Notes: generated by a model not told the origin, from the sequence alone. A DNA stretch of 64,000 bases from an uncultured Bacteroidales bacterium (GCA_947303395.1 CAMYYD010000008.1:62001-126000), one strand, 5' to 3'. Numbered from the stretch's first letter, positions 16,581 through 26,552 are shown. Numbers and translations are program-made.

Positions 16581-18433
16581 TTTTGTTCGTCACGCAAACG
16601 GCGGTAGCTCTTTCGGGCCTGCGCCACATAAACGCTCGCTGTGTAATAATCAAATAGTTTCGAATAGCATTCCATCGCTTCTTCACTCCTATTCAACTGG
16701 TTTTCAAGAAGTTGTGCATCTTCAACCAATGCTTCGTCGGCGATATAGCTGTCGGCATAGCCAAGATAAACTCGCTTGTAGAGACTATCAGCAAGCTCGT
16801 AATCGCCAGCATTCATTGCTATTTTAGCCTTGCGGTAAAACACATTCGGCAAACTGACTTCGTTGGGATTATATGCCACAACCGAGTCAAGTATTTGATT
16901 TGCGAGGTTATTATTGCGTTTGTAAATGTTATAATCAGCTTTTGCGATGCGTTTCAATCCAATAGTATCGTACTCCAAATTGTCGCTGATGGTCAGCGAG
17001 AGCGTCATCGCGTCGTTGGCAACGAGTTTGGATGTGGCGGCCGTCAGCACCTTCAAAGCGGCCTGTGCCCATTCGAATTCACCAATAAAATAACGCAGTT
17101 GCGCGTTTTTAAACCTCGCCTCGTGCGCTATCGGCTCGTTTTTCATCGACTTCTCGACTTGCGAATAAAGCAATGTGGCTTCCCAGACTTCATCGGTCAA
17201 CAAATAAATGTCGGCAAGTTTCATCTTCAGCTCGGCATTGATTCTTGGTGAAAAACCGAGTTCTAAAGCCCTGTTTAACAACGCTTTAGCCTCGTCATAA
17301 CGACTGAGTTCAAACGCCAGAATGTCGGCTTGCACAAGCACCAGCGGCATCATGTCGTTAGTAAATCCAATATTTTCGAAAGCGTCGTCGATTTTCTTCG
17401 AGAGATTCTCGTAAAATTTCTTGTCGTGATTGCCTTCCGCCACCGCTTTTGCATAGCTGTTCTTGATGAATCCGACGGTTGCCTGCACGTAAAAAACGCC
17501 AGCTCCCGACTTCTTCAAGACATAGTCGTAAGCCTCGATCGCGATGTCGTATTGCCTGTTGTCGCCCGCAATCTGCGCCACAGTAACAATGTCGTTTTCG
17601 TAATCGCCTTTGCCGCGTTTATCCAAAGCTTTGAGCTGCATCAGGGCGAGCTCATAGTCTTGCATCTGCAGCGAATACCACATCAGCAGCGACGCAAACT
17701 CTTCATTTTCAGGCTCTTCCTGAGTTTTCCGCAGCAGCGCCATACGAATCACGTCGTCGACATTGCCGTTGAGGTCGTACATCATCATCACGCGGAAACG
17801 GTTTTTCACCATGTCGTATTGCTCCGGTTTCTCCTTTAAAAACAGGAGATAACACTCGGTGGCGTTCTCAAAGTCGAGCATCGAGTTGTAGGTGTAGGCC
17901 TTCTCGAGATAAAAATTGTAGTTGACATTCGGATTTTTCGCGCCACGTTCGAACAATGCTATCGCTAAATCATTAAAGTTTCTGGCTCTCAATAAGTTAG
18001 AGACTTCAATAATCGCATTTTTCGTATCGGGAACGTCCTTTATCACCTTGTTAAGATACTTCACAGCCTTCGGATTGTCGCCCTGCTGCTGATAAACATA
18101 CGCCAAATCGACATGCGACTTCCAGTTGTTAGGATTTTTCTTCAAAAAAGATTTGTAAGCCTTCTCCGCCTCATCGTAATCGCCCGTAAGTATCAGACAA
18201 TCAGCGTATTGGTTGAAATAACCCGCCTGACCGTAATTATCGTAAAGGTTTTTGTAGATATCGCGTGCCTTCTCGTAATCTTTCTTGTAATAAAACTCGC
18301 GCGCCAGACGCTCATCAAGTTGTCTTTGGTTATGACCATTCTGAGCATCAATGCTTTGCGCCGATGCGAATGTCAAAAAAACGATAAAAAACAAGGTAAA
18401 AATCCGGAAAAAGCGCGACGACCTCATCATCAC
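16577..18433 (-). CDS. exported tetratricopeptide repeat protein
   Basis: A 618-residue protein with a signal peptide (about 1-31, ending SIDAQ) and TPR repeats through most of its length, e.g. FYYKKDYEKARDIYKNLYD, GDYDEAEKAYKSFLKKNP and GDNPKAVKYLNKVIKD. No lipobox and no T9SS tail are present, so it is probably periplasmic. TPR arrays serve as protein-binding scaffolds, and no partner can be named. It overlaps its upstream neighbour (a coiled-coil lipoprotein) by four bases and the downstream rsmA by four bases, so it is a tight member of the serS operon. The lipoprotein and this protein may work together at the envelope. Confidence 0.85.
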   Translation of the reverse strand: MMMRSSRFFRIFTLFFIVFLTFASAQSIDAQNGHNQRQLDERLAREFYYKKDYEKARDIYKNLYDNYGQAGYFNQYADCLILTGDYDEAEKAYKSFLKKNPNNWKSHVDLAYVYQQQGDNPKAVKYLNKVIKDVPDTKNAIIEVSNLLRARNFNDLAIALFERGAKNPNVNYNFYLEKAYTYNSMLDFENATECYLLFLKEKPEQYDMVKNRFRVMMMYDLNGNVDDVIRMALLRKTQEEPENEEFASLLMWYSLQMQDYELALMQLKALDKRGKGDYENDIVTVAQIAGDNRQYDIAIEAYDYVLKKSGAGVFYVQATVGFIKNSYAKAVAEGNHDKKFYENLSKKIDDAFENIGFTNDMMPLVLVQADILAFELSRYDEAKALLNRALELGFSPRINAELKMKLADIYLLTDEVWEATLLYSQVEKSMKNEPIAHEARFKNAQLRYFIGEFEWAQAALKVLTAATSKLVANDAMTLSLTISDNLEYDTIGLKRIAKADYNIYKRNNNLANQILDSVVAYNPNEVSLPNVFYRKAKIAMNAGDYELADSLYKRVYLGYADSYIADEALVEDAQLLENQLNRSEEAMECYSKLFDYYTASVYVAQARKSYRRLRDEQK

Positions 18434-18903
18434 TCCTTCCTCAGTTGTTTCACGACTTTTTTCTGTGCGTCAAACCTTTCCTGAAAATATTTGATTTGAG
18501 CCTCCATCATGCGAAGCTCGGTTTCTTCGTCATTGATGTAATTCGACACCGTGGCATCATCGTAGAGATTATTTCCGATGTCATCTTTCAAATCGGAGAG
18601 CTGCTGTCTCGAATAATCGACGTTTTCTTTTATCACAACTCTTTGATCTTCAAACTGTTGCAGATAAGCTTGAAGAAGTTCCATCTCTTTGCTGATGTCT
18701 TTGGTTCTCGCGATGGTGGTGTCGAGTGCCTGATATTCTCCAACCAAGAAGTTAAAGTCTTGATTATAAAGCGTTTCCACCTGACGCTCCACTGCATCCA
18801 CGCGTTTCTGCATCGCGTCGATTGTTCCCGACGGTGACTTGGAAGTGCAAGCCACCATCAGGAATAATCCTATGATTGTCAATATTTTACTTAATGATTT
18901 CAA
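18430..18903 (-). CDS. coiled-coil lipoprotein
   Basis: A 157-residue predicted lipoprotein: signal peptide with lipobox LMVAC (Cys near residue 19) followed by TSKSPSG. The mature part is nearly all heptad-rich helix (AMQKRVDAVERQVETLY; EMELLQAYLQQFEDQR; MMEAQIKYFQERFDAQ), so a long coiled coil is expected. It overlaps the end of serS by 17 bases and the start of the TPR gene by four. I do not recognise a named family. A role with the TPR protein in the periplasm is inference from coupling. Confidence 0.75.
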   Translation of the reverse strand: MKSLSKILTIIGLFLMVACTSKSPSGTIDAMQKRVDAVERQVETLYNQDFNFLVGEYQALDTTIARTKDISKEMELLQAYLQQFEDQRVVIKENVDYSRQQLSDLKDDIGNNLYDDATVSNYINDEETELRMMEAQIKYFQERFDAQKKVVKQLRKE

Positions 18904-20158
18904 AGCCTGTGTATGGTTGAAGTGCCTTAGGAATCAAAATACCGTCTTCTGTCTGATTGTTTTCGAGCAATGCCGCCACGATTCTCGGAAGAGCGAGGGC
19001 GCTGCCGTTGAGTGTGTGTGCCAAGCGGATGTTACCGTCTTTGTCTTTGAATCTCAGCTTCATACGGTTAGCCTGGAATGTCTCGAAGCACGACACCGAG
19101 CTCACCTCGAGCCACAGCTGCTGTGCTGCCGACCACACCTCGTAGTCGTAGGTCATTGCTGATGTCCAGCTCATGTCGCCGCCGCAGAGACGCAACACAT
19201 GGAATGGCAGCTCGAGTTTGCGAAGCAGACCTGCCACATGTTCCTTCATCGCCTCGAGGCGTTCGTATGAGTTGTCAGGATGTGCTATTTCGACGATTTC
19301 CACCTTGTCGAACTGGTGCAGACGGTTCAAGCCGCGCACGTTTTTGCCCCATGAGCCGGCCTCGCGACGGAAGCAGTTGGAGTAAGCCACGCGTTTAATA
19401 GGGAGTTCGCTTTCTTGAACAATCTGGTCGCGGAAGATGTTGGTCACCGGCACTTCGGCGGTTGGGATCATATACATCTTATCGAGCGGCACAGCATACA
19501 TCTGAGCTTCCTTATCCGGCAGCTGACCTGTTGCGTAAGCCGATGCCTCGTTCACCACGATAGGTGGCTGCACCTCGTAGTATCCGTCTTTCACAGCCTC
19601 ATCGAGGAAGAAGTTGATGAGAGCGCGCTGCAGACGTGCGCCTTGTCCGGTGTAGAACGGGAATCCCGCGCCTGTTACCTTGTTGCCGAGTTCGAAGTCG
19701 GCGAGTTTATATTTGTTGAGAAGCTCCCAATGAGGAAGAGCGTTTTTCGGGAGGTTAGGCATCTTACCTTCTTCGCTCACCACGAGGTTGTCGGCGGCAG
19801 TCTTGCCACGAGGCACCATCAGGTTAGGGGTATTAGGAATCTCAACTAACTTATTCTGAATCAACACCTTCAGTTCTTCTAGACGGTCGCCTTTCACCTT
19901 GGTGAATTCTTTCAGTTCGGCCACGCGAGCTTTCAGAGGAGCTGCTTCGGCTGCCTTTCCCTGCTTGCAGAGGTCGCCCACCTGACGTGCTATGCTGTTG
20001 GCTTCAGCCAGAGCCTCGTCGTTTTCCTGTTGTGTCTTGCGGCGTTCGTCGTCGAGCGCTAAAATCTCGTCGAGGAGTTCAAACCGAGTGAAGTTCTTGA
20101 TACTCAGACGGTTGATACATTCCTCTTTATGTTCTCTAATATAAGGTATTGTTAACAT
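18887..20158 (-). CDS. serS: serine--tRNA ligase
   Basis: A 423-residue class II aminoacyl-tRNA synthetase. The N-terminal coiled-coil arm that grips tRNA-Ser spans about 1-105 (LDDERRKTQQENDEALAEAN). The catalytic core has motif 2 in YSNCFRREAGSWGKN and motif 3 near ALPRIVAALLENNQ. HFFL is replaced by a family-typical LINFFLDEAV. Length is full. It is the first gene of an operon with a coiled-coil lipoprotein, a TPR protein and rsmA. The promoter box lies 23 bases upstream. Confidence 0.97.
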   Translation of the reverse strand: MLTIPYIREHKEECINRLSIKNFTRFELLDEILALDDERRKTQQENDEALAEANSIARQVGDLCKQGKAAEAAPLKARVAELKEFTKVKGDRLEELKVLIQNKLVEIPNTPNLMVPRGKTAADNLVVSEEGKMPNLPKNALPHWELLNKYKLADFELGNKVTGAGFPFYTGQGARLQRALINFFLDEAVKDGYYEVQPPIVVNEASAYATGQLPDKEAQMYAVPLDKMYMIPTAEVPVTNIFRDQIVQESELPIKRVAYSNCFRREAGSWGKNVRGLNRLHQFDKVEIVEIAHPDNSYERLEAMKEHVAGLLRKLELPFHVLRLCGGDMSWTSAMTYDYEVWSAAQQLWLEVSSVSCFETFQANRMKLRFKDKDGNIRLAHTLNGSALALPRIVAALLENNQTEDGILIPKALQPYTGFEIIK

Positions 20159-20180
20159 AAGACAAAAAATATTTTGACTG

Positions 20181-20188
20181 CAAAGATA
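20181..20188 (-). promoter_or_regulatory. promoter of the serS operon
   Basis: TATCTTTG on the minus strand, 22 bases before the serS ATG. No TTG at the expected -33 spacing. Confidence 0.6.
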
Positions 20189-20206
20189 ATAAAATAGTTT
20201 GATTGG

Positions 20207-20242
20207 TGAAAAAATGACAAAAAATTTACAAGATTGTCATTT
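20207..20242 (-). terminator. terminator of the 183-aa ORF6N gene, overlapping its stop codon
   Basis: Arms AAATGACAA / TTGTCATTT (9 bp, 20212-20220 and 20234-20242) followed on the minus strand by six Ts. The TGA stop is within the stem. Confidence 0.65.
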
Positions 20243-20788
20243 ATTTTTCCTCACAATCTTATGTCTCAGTTTCACAACTGCAAAATTAAGTTCGAATTCC
20301 GATTCGGTTTCAGTGGTTTTCAGGTCGTCGCCGATAATATCGGAAATGATGTTGTCGCTCTTTTCAACCAGTTGCTGCTGCATCTCATTATCTTGAGGTT
20401 GAGCAAGCTGTGAAATGGTTCTTCCAAGTTCTCTAATCTTTGCAAATGTATCGATGATTTTAATGGTTGTATCGGTAGCAACATCACCTTTTAAAATAGT
20501 AGCGAGCATGTAAAGTCCTCTTTCAGTGAAGGCCTTCAATGGTACTGTTGAATGCTTCAAATTAGCAAACCGGTCAAAATTTTTGACCAGTTCAGTTTCT
20601 TCGTCAGTAGTAGTAAATACATAGCCTTTCGGAAATTTCCTTGGATTATTCTTTACTGCTTGGTTGATTTCTTTTGTCTCTACTTCGTACAATGCAGCTA
20701 CATCTGCGTCAATGAGGACCTGTTTGCCTCTCAATTCGATGATCAAATCTTCAATCTGATCAAATTTTACAATACTTTTCTTTGCCAT
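20237..20788 (-). CDS. ORF6N domain protein (intact)
   Basis: A 183-residue protein with an N-terminal ORF6N domain (about 10-105): the signature ELRGKQVLIDADVAALYEVE, then INQAVKNNPRKFP and AFTERGLYML. ORF6N is a putative DNA-binding domain best known from phage antirepressors and common in Bacteroidetes genomes. The C-terminal part is helical (ISQLAQPQDNEMQQQLVEK) with a basic end. It has its own promoter (20817-20846) and terminator (20207-20242). Two relatives in this window (26919-27887 and 48000-48578) are each broken by an in-frame stop; this one is intact. Function unknown. Confidence 0.82.
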   Translation of the reverse strand: MAKKSIVKFDQIEDLIIELRGKQVLIDADVAALYEVETKEINQAVKNNPRKFPKGYVFTTTDEETELVKNFDRFANLKHSTVPLKAFTERGLYMLATILKGDVATDTTIKIIDTFAKIRELGRTISQLAQPQDNEMQQQLVEKSDNIISDIIGDDLKTTETESEFELNFAVVKLRHKIVRKNK

Positions 20789-20816
20789 AATAAATAGTTT
20801 TTAAAAGTTTACATGG

Positions 20817-20846
20817 CAAAGTTAAACTTCAAAAATCAAGCATCAA
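20817..20846 (-). promoter_or_regulatory. promoter of the intact ORF6N gene (full consensus)
   Basis: TAACTTTG (20817-20824) with TTG (20844-20846) exactly 19 bases upstream on the minus strand. Confidence 0.75.
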
Positions 20847-20944
20847 ATACAATGCTATCGCTTTTTGCAGGGAAAAAGTGACATTTAACTTAATATGCGG
20901 AAAAATGAATGAAATCTTAAAATATTTTAAGAGTTTGTACAAAA

Positions 20945-21171
20945 AAATGCCTGATGACCAGGCATTTACTAACAAATTTCAGTTACACCACTATTTTGGG
21001 GTGAGCTTCCATTTTACTCGACGGAAATCTGGGGAAACCTCAAGTTTGGAAGCGAAACGCTTTTAAAAAGGCCCCGCGCTGTCGCAGCGTTGAGGGGCCA
21101 ACTAAAACTAAAACAAAACCAAGCTACATTTCTGATAGCTTATGGGGGAAAGCCCGCTCTTGCGAGCGGGC
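20945..21171. repeat. three palindromes in a gene-free stretch (20789-21243)
   Basis: AAATGCCTG / CAGGCATTT at 20945-20967; GGCCCC / GGGGCC with inner CGCTG / CAGCG at 21070-21099; GCCCGCTC / GAGCGGGC at 21152-21171. The rest of this 455-base gap holds only the ORF6N promoter. The last two hairpins follow the small anchor-protein gene and may act as its terminator or as REP elements; neither has a clear T-run. Confidence 0.75.
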
Positions 21172-21243
21172 CGAACTACTCAAAATTATCAAGTGTCATT
21201 TTGAAGTTTCCCGTGAGATTACAGGAAAGAATTTTGGGTAGTA

Positions 21244-21501
21244 TTATTTATTACGTTTGCGAACAACGGCATAGCCGGCACCCAATGCTGTTAACACGAG
21301 GAGGCCAGAGCCGAGAGGGGCTTGCTCATTATTACCATTACCGAAGTTTCCCATACCAGGATTAGAAATGTTAAGAGTTGTATTTTCTTCAAGAACTCTA
21401 TTTCCGTTGTCCCAGTTGCTGAAGAATACATCACGACCTTGGGCGTTGGCAAAAAGACCGACCATCATTATAAATGCTGTTGCTAATAATATCTTTTTCA
21501 T
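21244..21501 (-). CDS. small secreted protein with APLGSG-type C-terminal anchor (copy 1)
   Basis: An 85-residue protein: signal peptide (about 1-20, ending FANAQ), a short Asn/Gly-rich middle, and a C-terminal tripartite tail reading APLGSGLLVLTALGAGYAVV followed by RKRNK. Motif, hydrophobic helix and basic end give it the shape of an exosortase/archaeosortase sorting signal. I recall that small Bacteroidetes PID-CTERM proteins look similar, but identity is not proven. It lies 83 bases downstream of the 1655-aa adhesin gene. A close relative (30693-30962) lies directly after the 1181-aa adhesin gene with 21 of 24 tail residues the same by eye. A processed surface partner of the adhesin is inference. 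Confidence 0.75.
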   Translation of the reverse strand: MKKILLATAFIMMVGLFANAQGRDVFFSNWDNGNRVLEENTTLNISNPGMGNFGNGNNEQAPLGSGLLVLTALGAGYAVVRKRNK

Positions 21502-21584
21502 TTTATTTTTCCTTTCTTTATTTAGTTAATAGAATTTCTAGACCGCTGACGCTCAGCTAGAGCGCTGTGCTATTCTAGGGTTTA

Positions 21585-24500
21585 TTATCTTACTACTATC
21601 TTTTGAGTTTTGATTTCTGTACCTACAATTCTTAAAACATAAACTCCTTTTGATAGAGCATCAGCATTGAATGATTGTACGCCGTTGATGTATTCGCTCG
21701 TTACGAAGCGACCCATAACGTCGAAGATTTGGAGTTCACCATTGCCACGGACGATGATGTCGTTTCCGTTTTGATAGGCGAAGACGTCACTTTCGGTGTC
21801 GATGTTGGCCGCATTGTAGTTGAGGCGCAACACGAAACGGTCTTTACGGTCATTTGGTGTGCCAACAAATGTGTAGCTATCTTCAAGAAGCATATCAACA
21901 TCGAGGTTTGCGACTTTGTCATATAGACTCATATAGCTATATTGACCTTCTGTTTTGATGCTGAAGGTGTATTGCCCCATTGTCTTAGCCTCGAAACCGA
22001 TATTGATAACTTCGGTGTCGTCGCTCATGTCGGCGATTGCGTAGTTCTGACCGTTGTTAATGATATAGAGCATTGGAATTTCGCTGTTGCGGTGCTCAAT
22101 CTTGTTCAAGCCGTGACCTTCGGCAAACATCACGTAGGCTTCATCGCTGCATTTGCTGTTCTTCACTGAGAACATTATGTTGTCTTTAGCGTAGTTAACG
22201 CCCTTGCTGCTACCAGCTGTGTTCTTAAATGTGATTGAAGCAGTTTCGTTTGTTGTCTGAACGAAGAAAGCCTGCATTGGTTTTACTGTGACGTTAGCGG
22301 CCAAAACAGCTTTCCATTTACCATGGTCGTTATCAGCAGGATCTTCGACCAGCATGTAGCAGCCTGTTGTTTCAACATTTGATAATGTCAAATTGCTCCA
22401 TGAGATGTCGTGTGTGAATGGGTTGCCCACGAGATTTAAGCCTTTGTATGCTGCAATTCCATAGGCATATGACAAATCGGTATTAGAGATTTCGCCACTC
22501 GCATTGCCACCAGTTACATCGCCTGCAAGGTCAATTCCTTCCACACTTGAACGGTAGAGATAGCCACGTCCGATTGCAAGTTTTGTGAATGAATCAAGAT
22601 AAGGTGCAACTGTGTTATTAGACCTGTACTCATTCCAATAGCTTGTAGGCTCGTCGAAACGGTAAACGTTGTGTGTGCCTTGAGCAAATGATGAAATTAA
22701 GATATCATTGACAGGTGATGCTATTGCATAAAGGTTATTAGCTACTGCTTTTTCAGTAGAAGAAGCCGCTGTAGTTTTTTTAACAGTAGCTTTCACGGTG
22801 TTATTGTTTTTTAGAATAAGCTGACCGCCGTCTTCGATGATGAGGGTTCCACCATCTGCGATAGAAAGGGCGTGTGAACCCATATCCAAAACCGCATCTT
22901 TTGCTATGAGTGTTGGTCCTTCAATGGTTATGTCGGCTGTTGCACTATTGTTACCCGTATAGACGTGGGTGTATGGTACAGCTTCAATCTTCTTGAAGAG
23001 ATAGAAACCTCTATATTTTGTTTCACCAGCATATCCTCGTATTGCGCCAGTACCAGTAGAATTCTCTGAAACTGTATAATATTTATTATTTTGGTAATTC
23101 TGCATATAGAGAGCACCCGTTGACAAGCCATTATCAAGGGCATAGAATTTCCACAAAATAGTGCTGTAATCCTTATCAAATGCAAGTGCACGAGATGAGG
23201 TAGCAGATGTATAACCTAAATATTTAGAGTCGTAACAAATTGTAAAACCATCAGAATTATTGCCTGATAATTCGAACTCAACTCCACCACTAGGAACTGT
23301 CGTATATATATTGTTAGTATTTGGTGCATGTTTATCAGAAGTAACAACGATATCTCCACTTGATATAGATCCAGTAGCTATAGAATATTCTATAGCTTCT
23401 GGCAATGTAGTAGCTCTTAATGCGGCGAATAAATATTTACCTGCTGTAATCTGACTTGTTGAAGTGATCAATTGATAGCCTGTTCCTGCTGGCACCAACA
23501 CTGCATACAATGTTGCATCATCGTCTGGTGTGAAACTGTCTACAATTACTGTACTGCCTGCGCTTGTGCTCCAACCAGCAAGAGAGAATCCTGAAGGAAG
23601 CTCTACACTAGCAGCTTCAAGGTCGTCTTCATCCCAAAGACTGGCATTATTACCACATGTGATATTAGCATGGACCAAATCACTTTCGATAATTCCATTA
23701 ACTGAATAATTAACTGTGAATTTCTTTTGTGTGAATGTTGCCGTTGCTGTGACAGGATAGCCTGGCATTTTAAATTGACCATTCTCATCAACATTTTCTG
23801 TCGTACTTTGATCACCTGTCTTATAAACTGTCCAACTTGTAAAGTCATAGCAATCGTCCAAATCAGAATAACTCAATGTGACTGTCGTTCCTTCTGAAGC
23901 GACCGACTTGTCAGCTGCGATAGTGCCACCTGTGGTCTGAACTAAAGAGATCGCATATGTTGCAACAGTGCTTACTGATCCTTGCAATGGCACGTTAACA
24001 GCATCAAGTGTTGTGGCTGTGAATGAAAGGTTGCCGTTGTAAGTGCCTTCATTATGACCAGCTGCCAAACGGATGTACAAGTCTGCAGCAACTGCACCTT
24101 GAGAAGGAGTCAGGTCAATATATTGTGCGTATGTTCCATTTTCTGTAGAGCAAACTTCATAACCTTGAGGAGCTGTAGCTCTGAGTGTATTAGTGCCCAA
24201 ATCATCACATAAAACTTCAATATGCTGTGCTGCAGAAGGACCATTGTTGACAACGTATGAGAAAGCTGTCAATCCACTGAAATCTGTCAATGACATATCA
24301 GCTTTAAGAACGATATCGGCAGAAGTGCGAGGGTTAATTCTTAATGTAGAATTATTCAACACAAATACACCTGTGATATCATATGTTTTACCATTAGAAA
24401 GATAGTCGGCGTAATTATCAAGGAGTGTTTTATATGCTTGAACAGTTGTTGTTCCATCGGTAAGATTATAGTTGGTATAGTTACCTGAGGTTTCCTTGCT

Positions 24501-26552
24501 GCATGTAAGGTTGCTATAACTTACCAGAGCGCCTGTGTTAACAGCTTCGAGGTCTGCCATGGCTATGTCGGCAACTGTTACGTTTCCACCAGTATTAACT
24601 GTAAGACCAGATGTATTGCTTTTAAGCTCAGTAAGTTCAACAGCTCCATTATATTTTTGAGATTTACATTGTACAGTTCCACTAAGGATATCTCCGGCAG
24701 AGAATCCATGGCTAGACGCATATATAATGCATCCCTTTGTTCCATCAGTTAGGAAGGCATGTGATGAGTTGTTTGCTCCTGAAATAACCCAATTATTGCC
24801 AAAAGTGATGTAAACAGTATGTTCGGCAGTATTAGTCATTGCATCATCATAAATAGCCTGCATGGTTGTGAATGGCTGGGTTATTGTGTATGCAGCCGAT
24901 TTCAAAGCACTATATTCACCTTCCTTGTAAGCTCTAGCTTTTAATGTTGTAGTTGTAGCAATATCAACGGTAGTATTATTAACATATGTGTATGTTCCTT
25001 CTGCGTCTTTTGTCGGTAATGAGCCATTAGTTGTGTAATAAATTGTGGCACCTGTCGTAGTGCAACCGATTGTAACATGCTGAGTTCCAATATATGCCTC
25101 GCCGTCAGGGTCGAATGTAGGAGTTGCAACTGTTGATGGTTTCCATTTAATGTTAATTGAATTTAAATAAAGTGCACCATTTGCCACAATACCTATATAC
25201 TCATAATCACTAGTAATAGCAAGCGAAGTGTTTGTGCCCATTTTTATAGTGCCCAAGCTAGAAGCGGAAGACATATTAATAGAAGTAAATGCTGTGTTGC
25301 TTCCATATATAGTAATATAACGACCGCTAGTAGTATTAGTGTTCCAATCAACGGATATGCTTTTTACTTTACCACCAGAAGCAGTAGTTATGATTCCATT
25401 TCCAGTAGTATTATTCATTTGGATTGAATTGTAGTTGCCTGCAGTTTTACCAGCATAAACAGCTTGCGAATTGCTTGTTTTACCACTCCATGATGTATAA
25501 GTCGTTGAACCGTTCGTCACACCTGTTTTTGCACGGTCTAAAACATCATCAACAAAAACAGCAACTTCAGCTGTTACGATAACATCGGTGTCTGGCATTG
25601 TAAAGGTGTTGCCAACTATTGGAGTATCATTAATGCTCCATATTGCGGAATAGCCATTATAGCCTTCTGCTGGATCGTATGTAAGAGTAATTGTTGAACC
25701 GTATTCATAATCACCACTTGCCGCATTGCTTGCTGCGGAATATGTTCCGTAAGCATTAGAAGGCATTGTTATATTATGAGTATGAGGTGCCCATATCGCA
25801 TACAATGTAATAGCTCCAGTGAGATTAAATGTTGAGTTTGCTGCGTGACCAGTTCCTGAACCATTTGCTGCTTCATTCCATGTGCTAAAATCATAACCCG
25901 TTCTGGTGAAGCTTGGATTTTCATTGCTCTCAGGATTGTTTGCAAGAACAGTATAATTTCCAGCAGACTGTCCACTATGAGCGAAAGTTGCTGGAGTTTG
26001 AGAACCGTCATTGGCGTTGTAGGTCACAGTGTAAGTAGTACCGCCGCCACCACCGCCAGTTGCAATTGTCACAGTAACCGTCTTTATCGTCTTATTACCA
26101 CTTGTTTGACTGCATGTGAATTCAACCGCAGTAACACCTCCAGATTGTGGCTGTGACCAAGTTTGACTTGATATACTTCCACCTGTTGAACTATATTCAG
26201 TTAATACACAAGATCCTGTAAAAGCAATGCTTTCAATTGTTCCGTTTGATGTAGCAATTTTAAATCTATTGCCGCTATAAGAACGTAGACCATCAGTTGT
26301 ACTCCACCAGCGTAAGTTTGTACTACCACTTCCTTTTGCTGTATATGTGAATGTGATATCTCCGTTAGTGAACACATCATTAACAGCTAAATCTGTACTG
26401 TTTGCTGGTGTTCCTGACCATCCATAAGCATTTGAGTTTTGTGTAAAAGTAAATGTTGGATCTGTCTTTGTTTGTCCCACTACCATCTTCGGCTGGGCCA
26501 TTATCAATATCGCGGCAATTGCTGCGATTAAGATTGTAAATGTTTTTTTCAT
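21585..26552 (-). CDS. giant T9SS-secreted adhesin-like protein (1655 aa)
   Basis: Signal peptide about 1-27 (ending MVVGQ). Parts in order: a jelly-roll-like N-terminal region (30-165), an InlB-type Listeria-Bacteroides repeat at about 170-255 (YTVTYNANDGSQTPATF; TGYDFSTW; ITLYAIW), a divergent similar unit to about 335, a chitobiase C-terminal-like module at 474-560 (ATIYYTTNGSLPT), a DUF5689-like OB-fold region at 560-755, Ig-like domains, a beta-trefoil-like module at 1024-1190, and a T9SS type A domain at about 1584-1655 (GELQIFDVMGRFV to KTQKIVVR). This suggests a surface or matrix-binding protein. Ligand unknown. Its transcript has a long structured leader (26610-26790). The small anchor protein gene follows. 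Confidence 0.85.
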   Translation of the reverse strand: MKKTFTILIAAIAAILIMAQPKMVVGQTKTDPTFTFTQNSNAYGWSGTPANSTDLAVNDVFTNGDITFTYTAKGSGSTNLRWWSTTDGLRSYSGNRFKIATSNGTIESIAFTGSCVLTEYSSTGGSISSQTWSQPQSGGVTAVEFTCSQTSGNKTIKTVTVTIATGGGGGGTTYTVTYNANDGSQTPATFAHSGQSAGNYTVLANNPESNENPSFTRTGYDFSTWNEAANGSGTGHAANSTFNLTGAITLYAIWAPHTHNITMPSNAYGTYSAASNAASGDYEYGSTITLTYDPAEGYNGYSAIWSINDTPIVGNTFTMPDTDVIVTAEVAVFVDDVLDRAKTGVTNGSTTYTSWSGKTSNSQAVYAGKTAGNYNSIQMNNTTGNGIITTASGGKVKSISVDWNTNTTSGRYITIYGSNTAFTSINMSSASSLGTIKMGTNTSLAITSDYEYIGIVANGALYLNSINIKWKPSTVATPTFDPDGEAYIGTQHVTIGCTTTGATIYYTTNGSLPTKDAEGTYTYVNNTTVDIATTTTLKARAYKEGEYSALKSAAYTITQPFTTMQAIYDDAMTNTAEHTVYITFGNNWVISGANNSSHAFLTDGTKGCIIYASSHGFSAGDILSGTVQCKSQKYNGAVELTELKSNTSGLTVNTGGNVTVADIAMADLEAVNTGALVSYSNLTCSKETSGNYTNYNLTDGTTTVQAYKTLLDNYADYLSNGKTYDITGVFVLNNSTLRINPRTSADIVLKADMSLTDFSGLTAFSYVVNNGPSAAQHIEVLCDDLGTNTLRATAPQGYEVCSTENGTYAQYIDLTPSQGAVAADLYIRLAAGHNEGTYNGNLSFTATTLDAVNVPLQGSVSTVATYAISLVQTTGGTIAADKSVASEGTTVTLSYSDLDDCYDFTSWTVYKTGDQSTTENVDENGQFKMPGYPVTATATFTQKKFTVNYSVNGIIESDLVHANITCGNNASLWDEDDLEAASVELPSGFSLAGWSTSAGSTVIVDSFTPDDDATLYAVLVPAGTGYQLITSTSQITAGKYLFAALRATTLPEAIEYSIATGSISSGDIVVTSDKHAPNTNNIYTTVPSGGVEFELSGNNSDGFTICYDSKYLGYTSATSSRALAFDKDYSTILWKFYALDNGLSTGALYMQNYQNNKYYTVSENSTGTGAIRGYAGETKYRGFYLFKKIEAVPYTHVYTGNNSATADITIEGPTLIAKDAVLDMGSHALSIADGGTLIIEDGGQLILKNNNTVKATVKKTTAASSTEKAVANNLYAIASPVNDILISSFAQGTHNVYRFDEPTSYWNEYRSNNTVAPYLDSFTKLAIGRGYLYRSSVEGIDLAGDVTGGNASGEISNTDLSYAYGIAAYKGLNLVGNPFTHDISWSNLTLSNVETTGCYMLVEDPADNDHGKWKAVLAANVTVKPMQAFFVQTTNETASITFKNTAGSSKGVNYAKDNIMFSVKNSKCSDEAYVMFAEGHGLNKIEHRNSEIPMLYIINNGQNYAIADMSDDTEVINIGFEAKTMGQYTFSIKTEGQYSYMSLYDKVANLDVDMLLEDSYTFVGTPNDRKDRFVLRLNYNAANIDTESDVFAYQNGNDIIVRGNGELQIFDVMGRFVTSEYINGVQSFNADALSKGVYVLRIVGTEIKTQKIVVR

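Noticed and set aside
20878..21066. 62-codon frame in the gene-free stretch after the ORF6N promoter
   Set aside because: It spans palindromes, has no promoter box, and shows no family resemblance.
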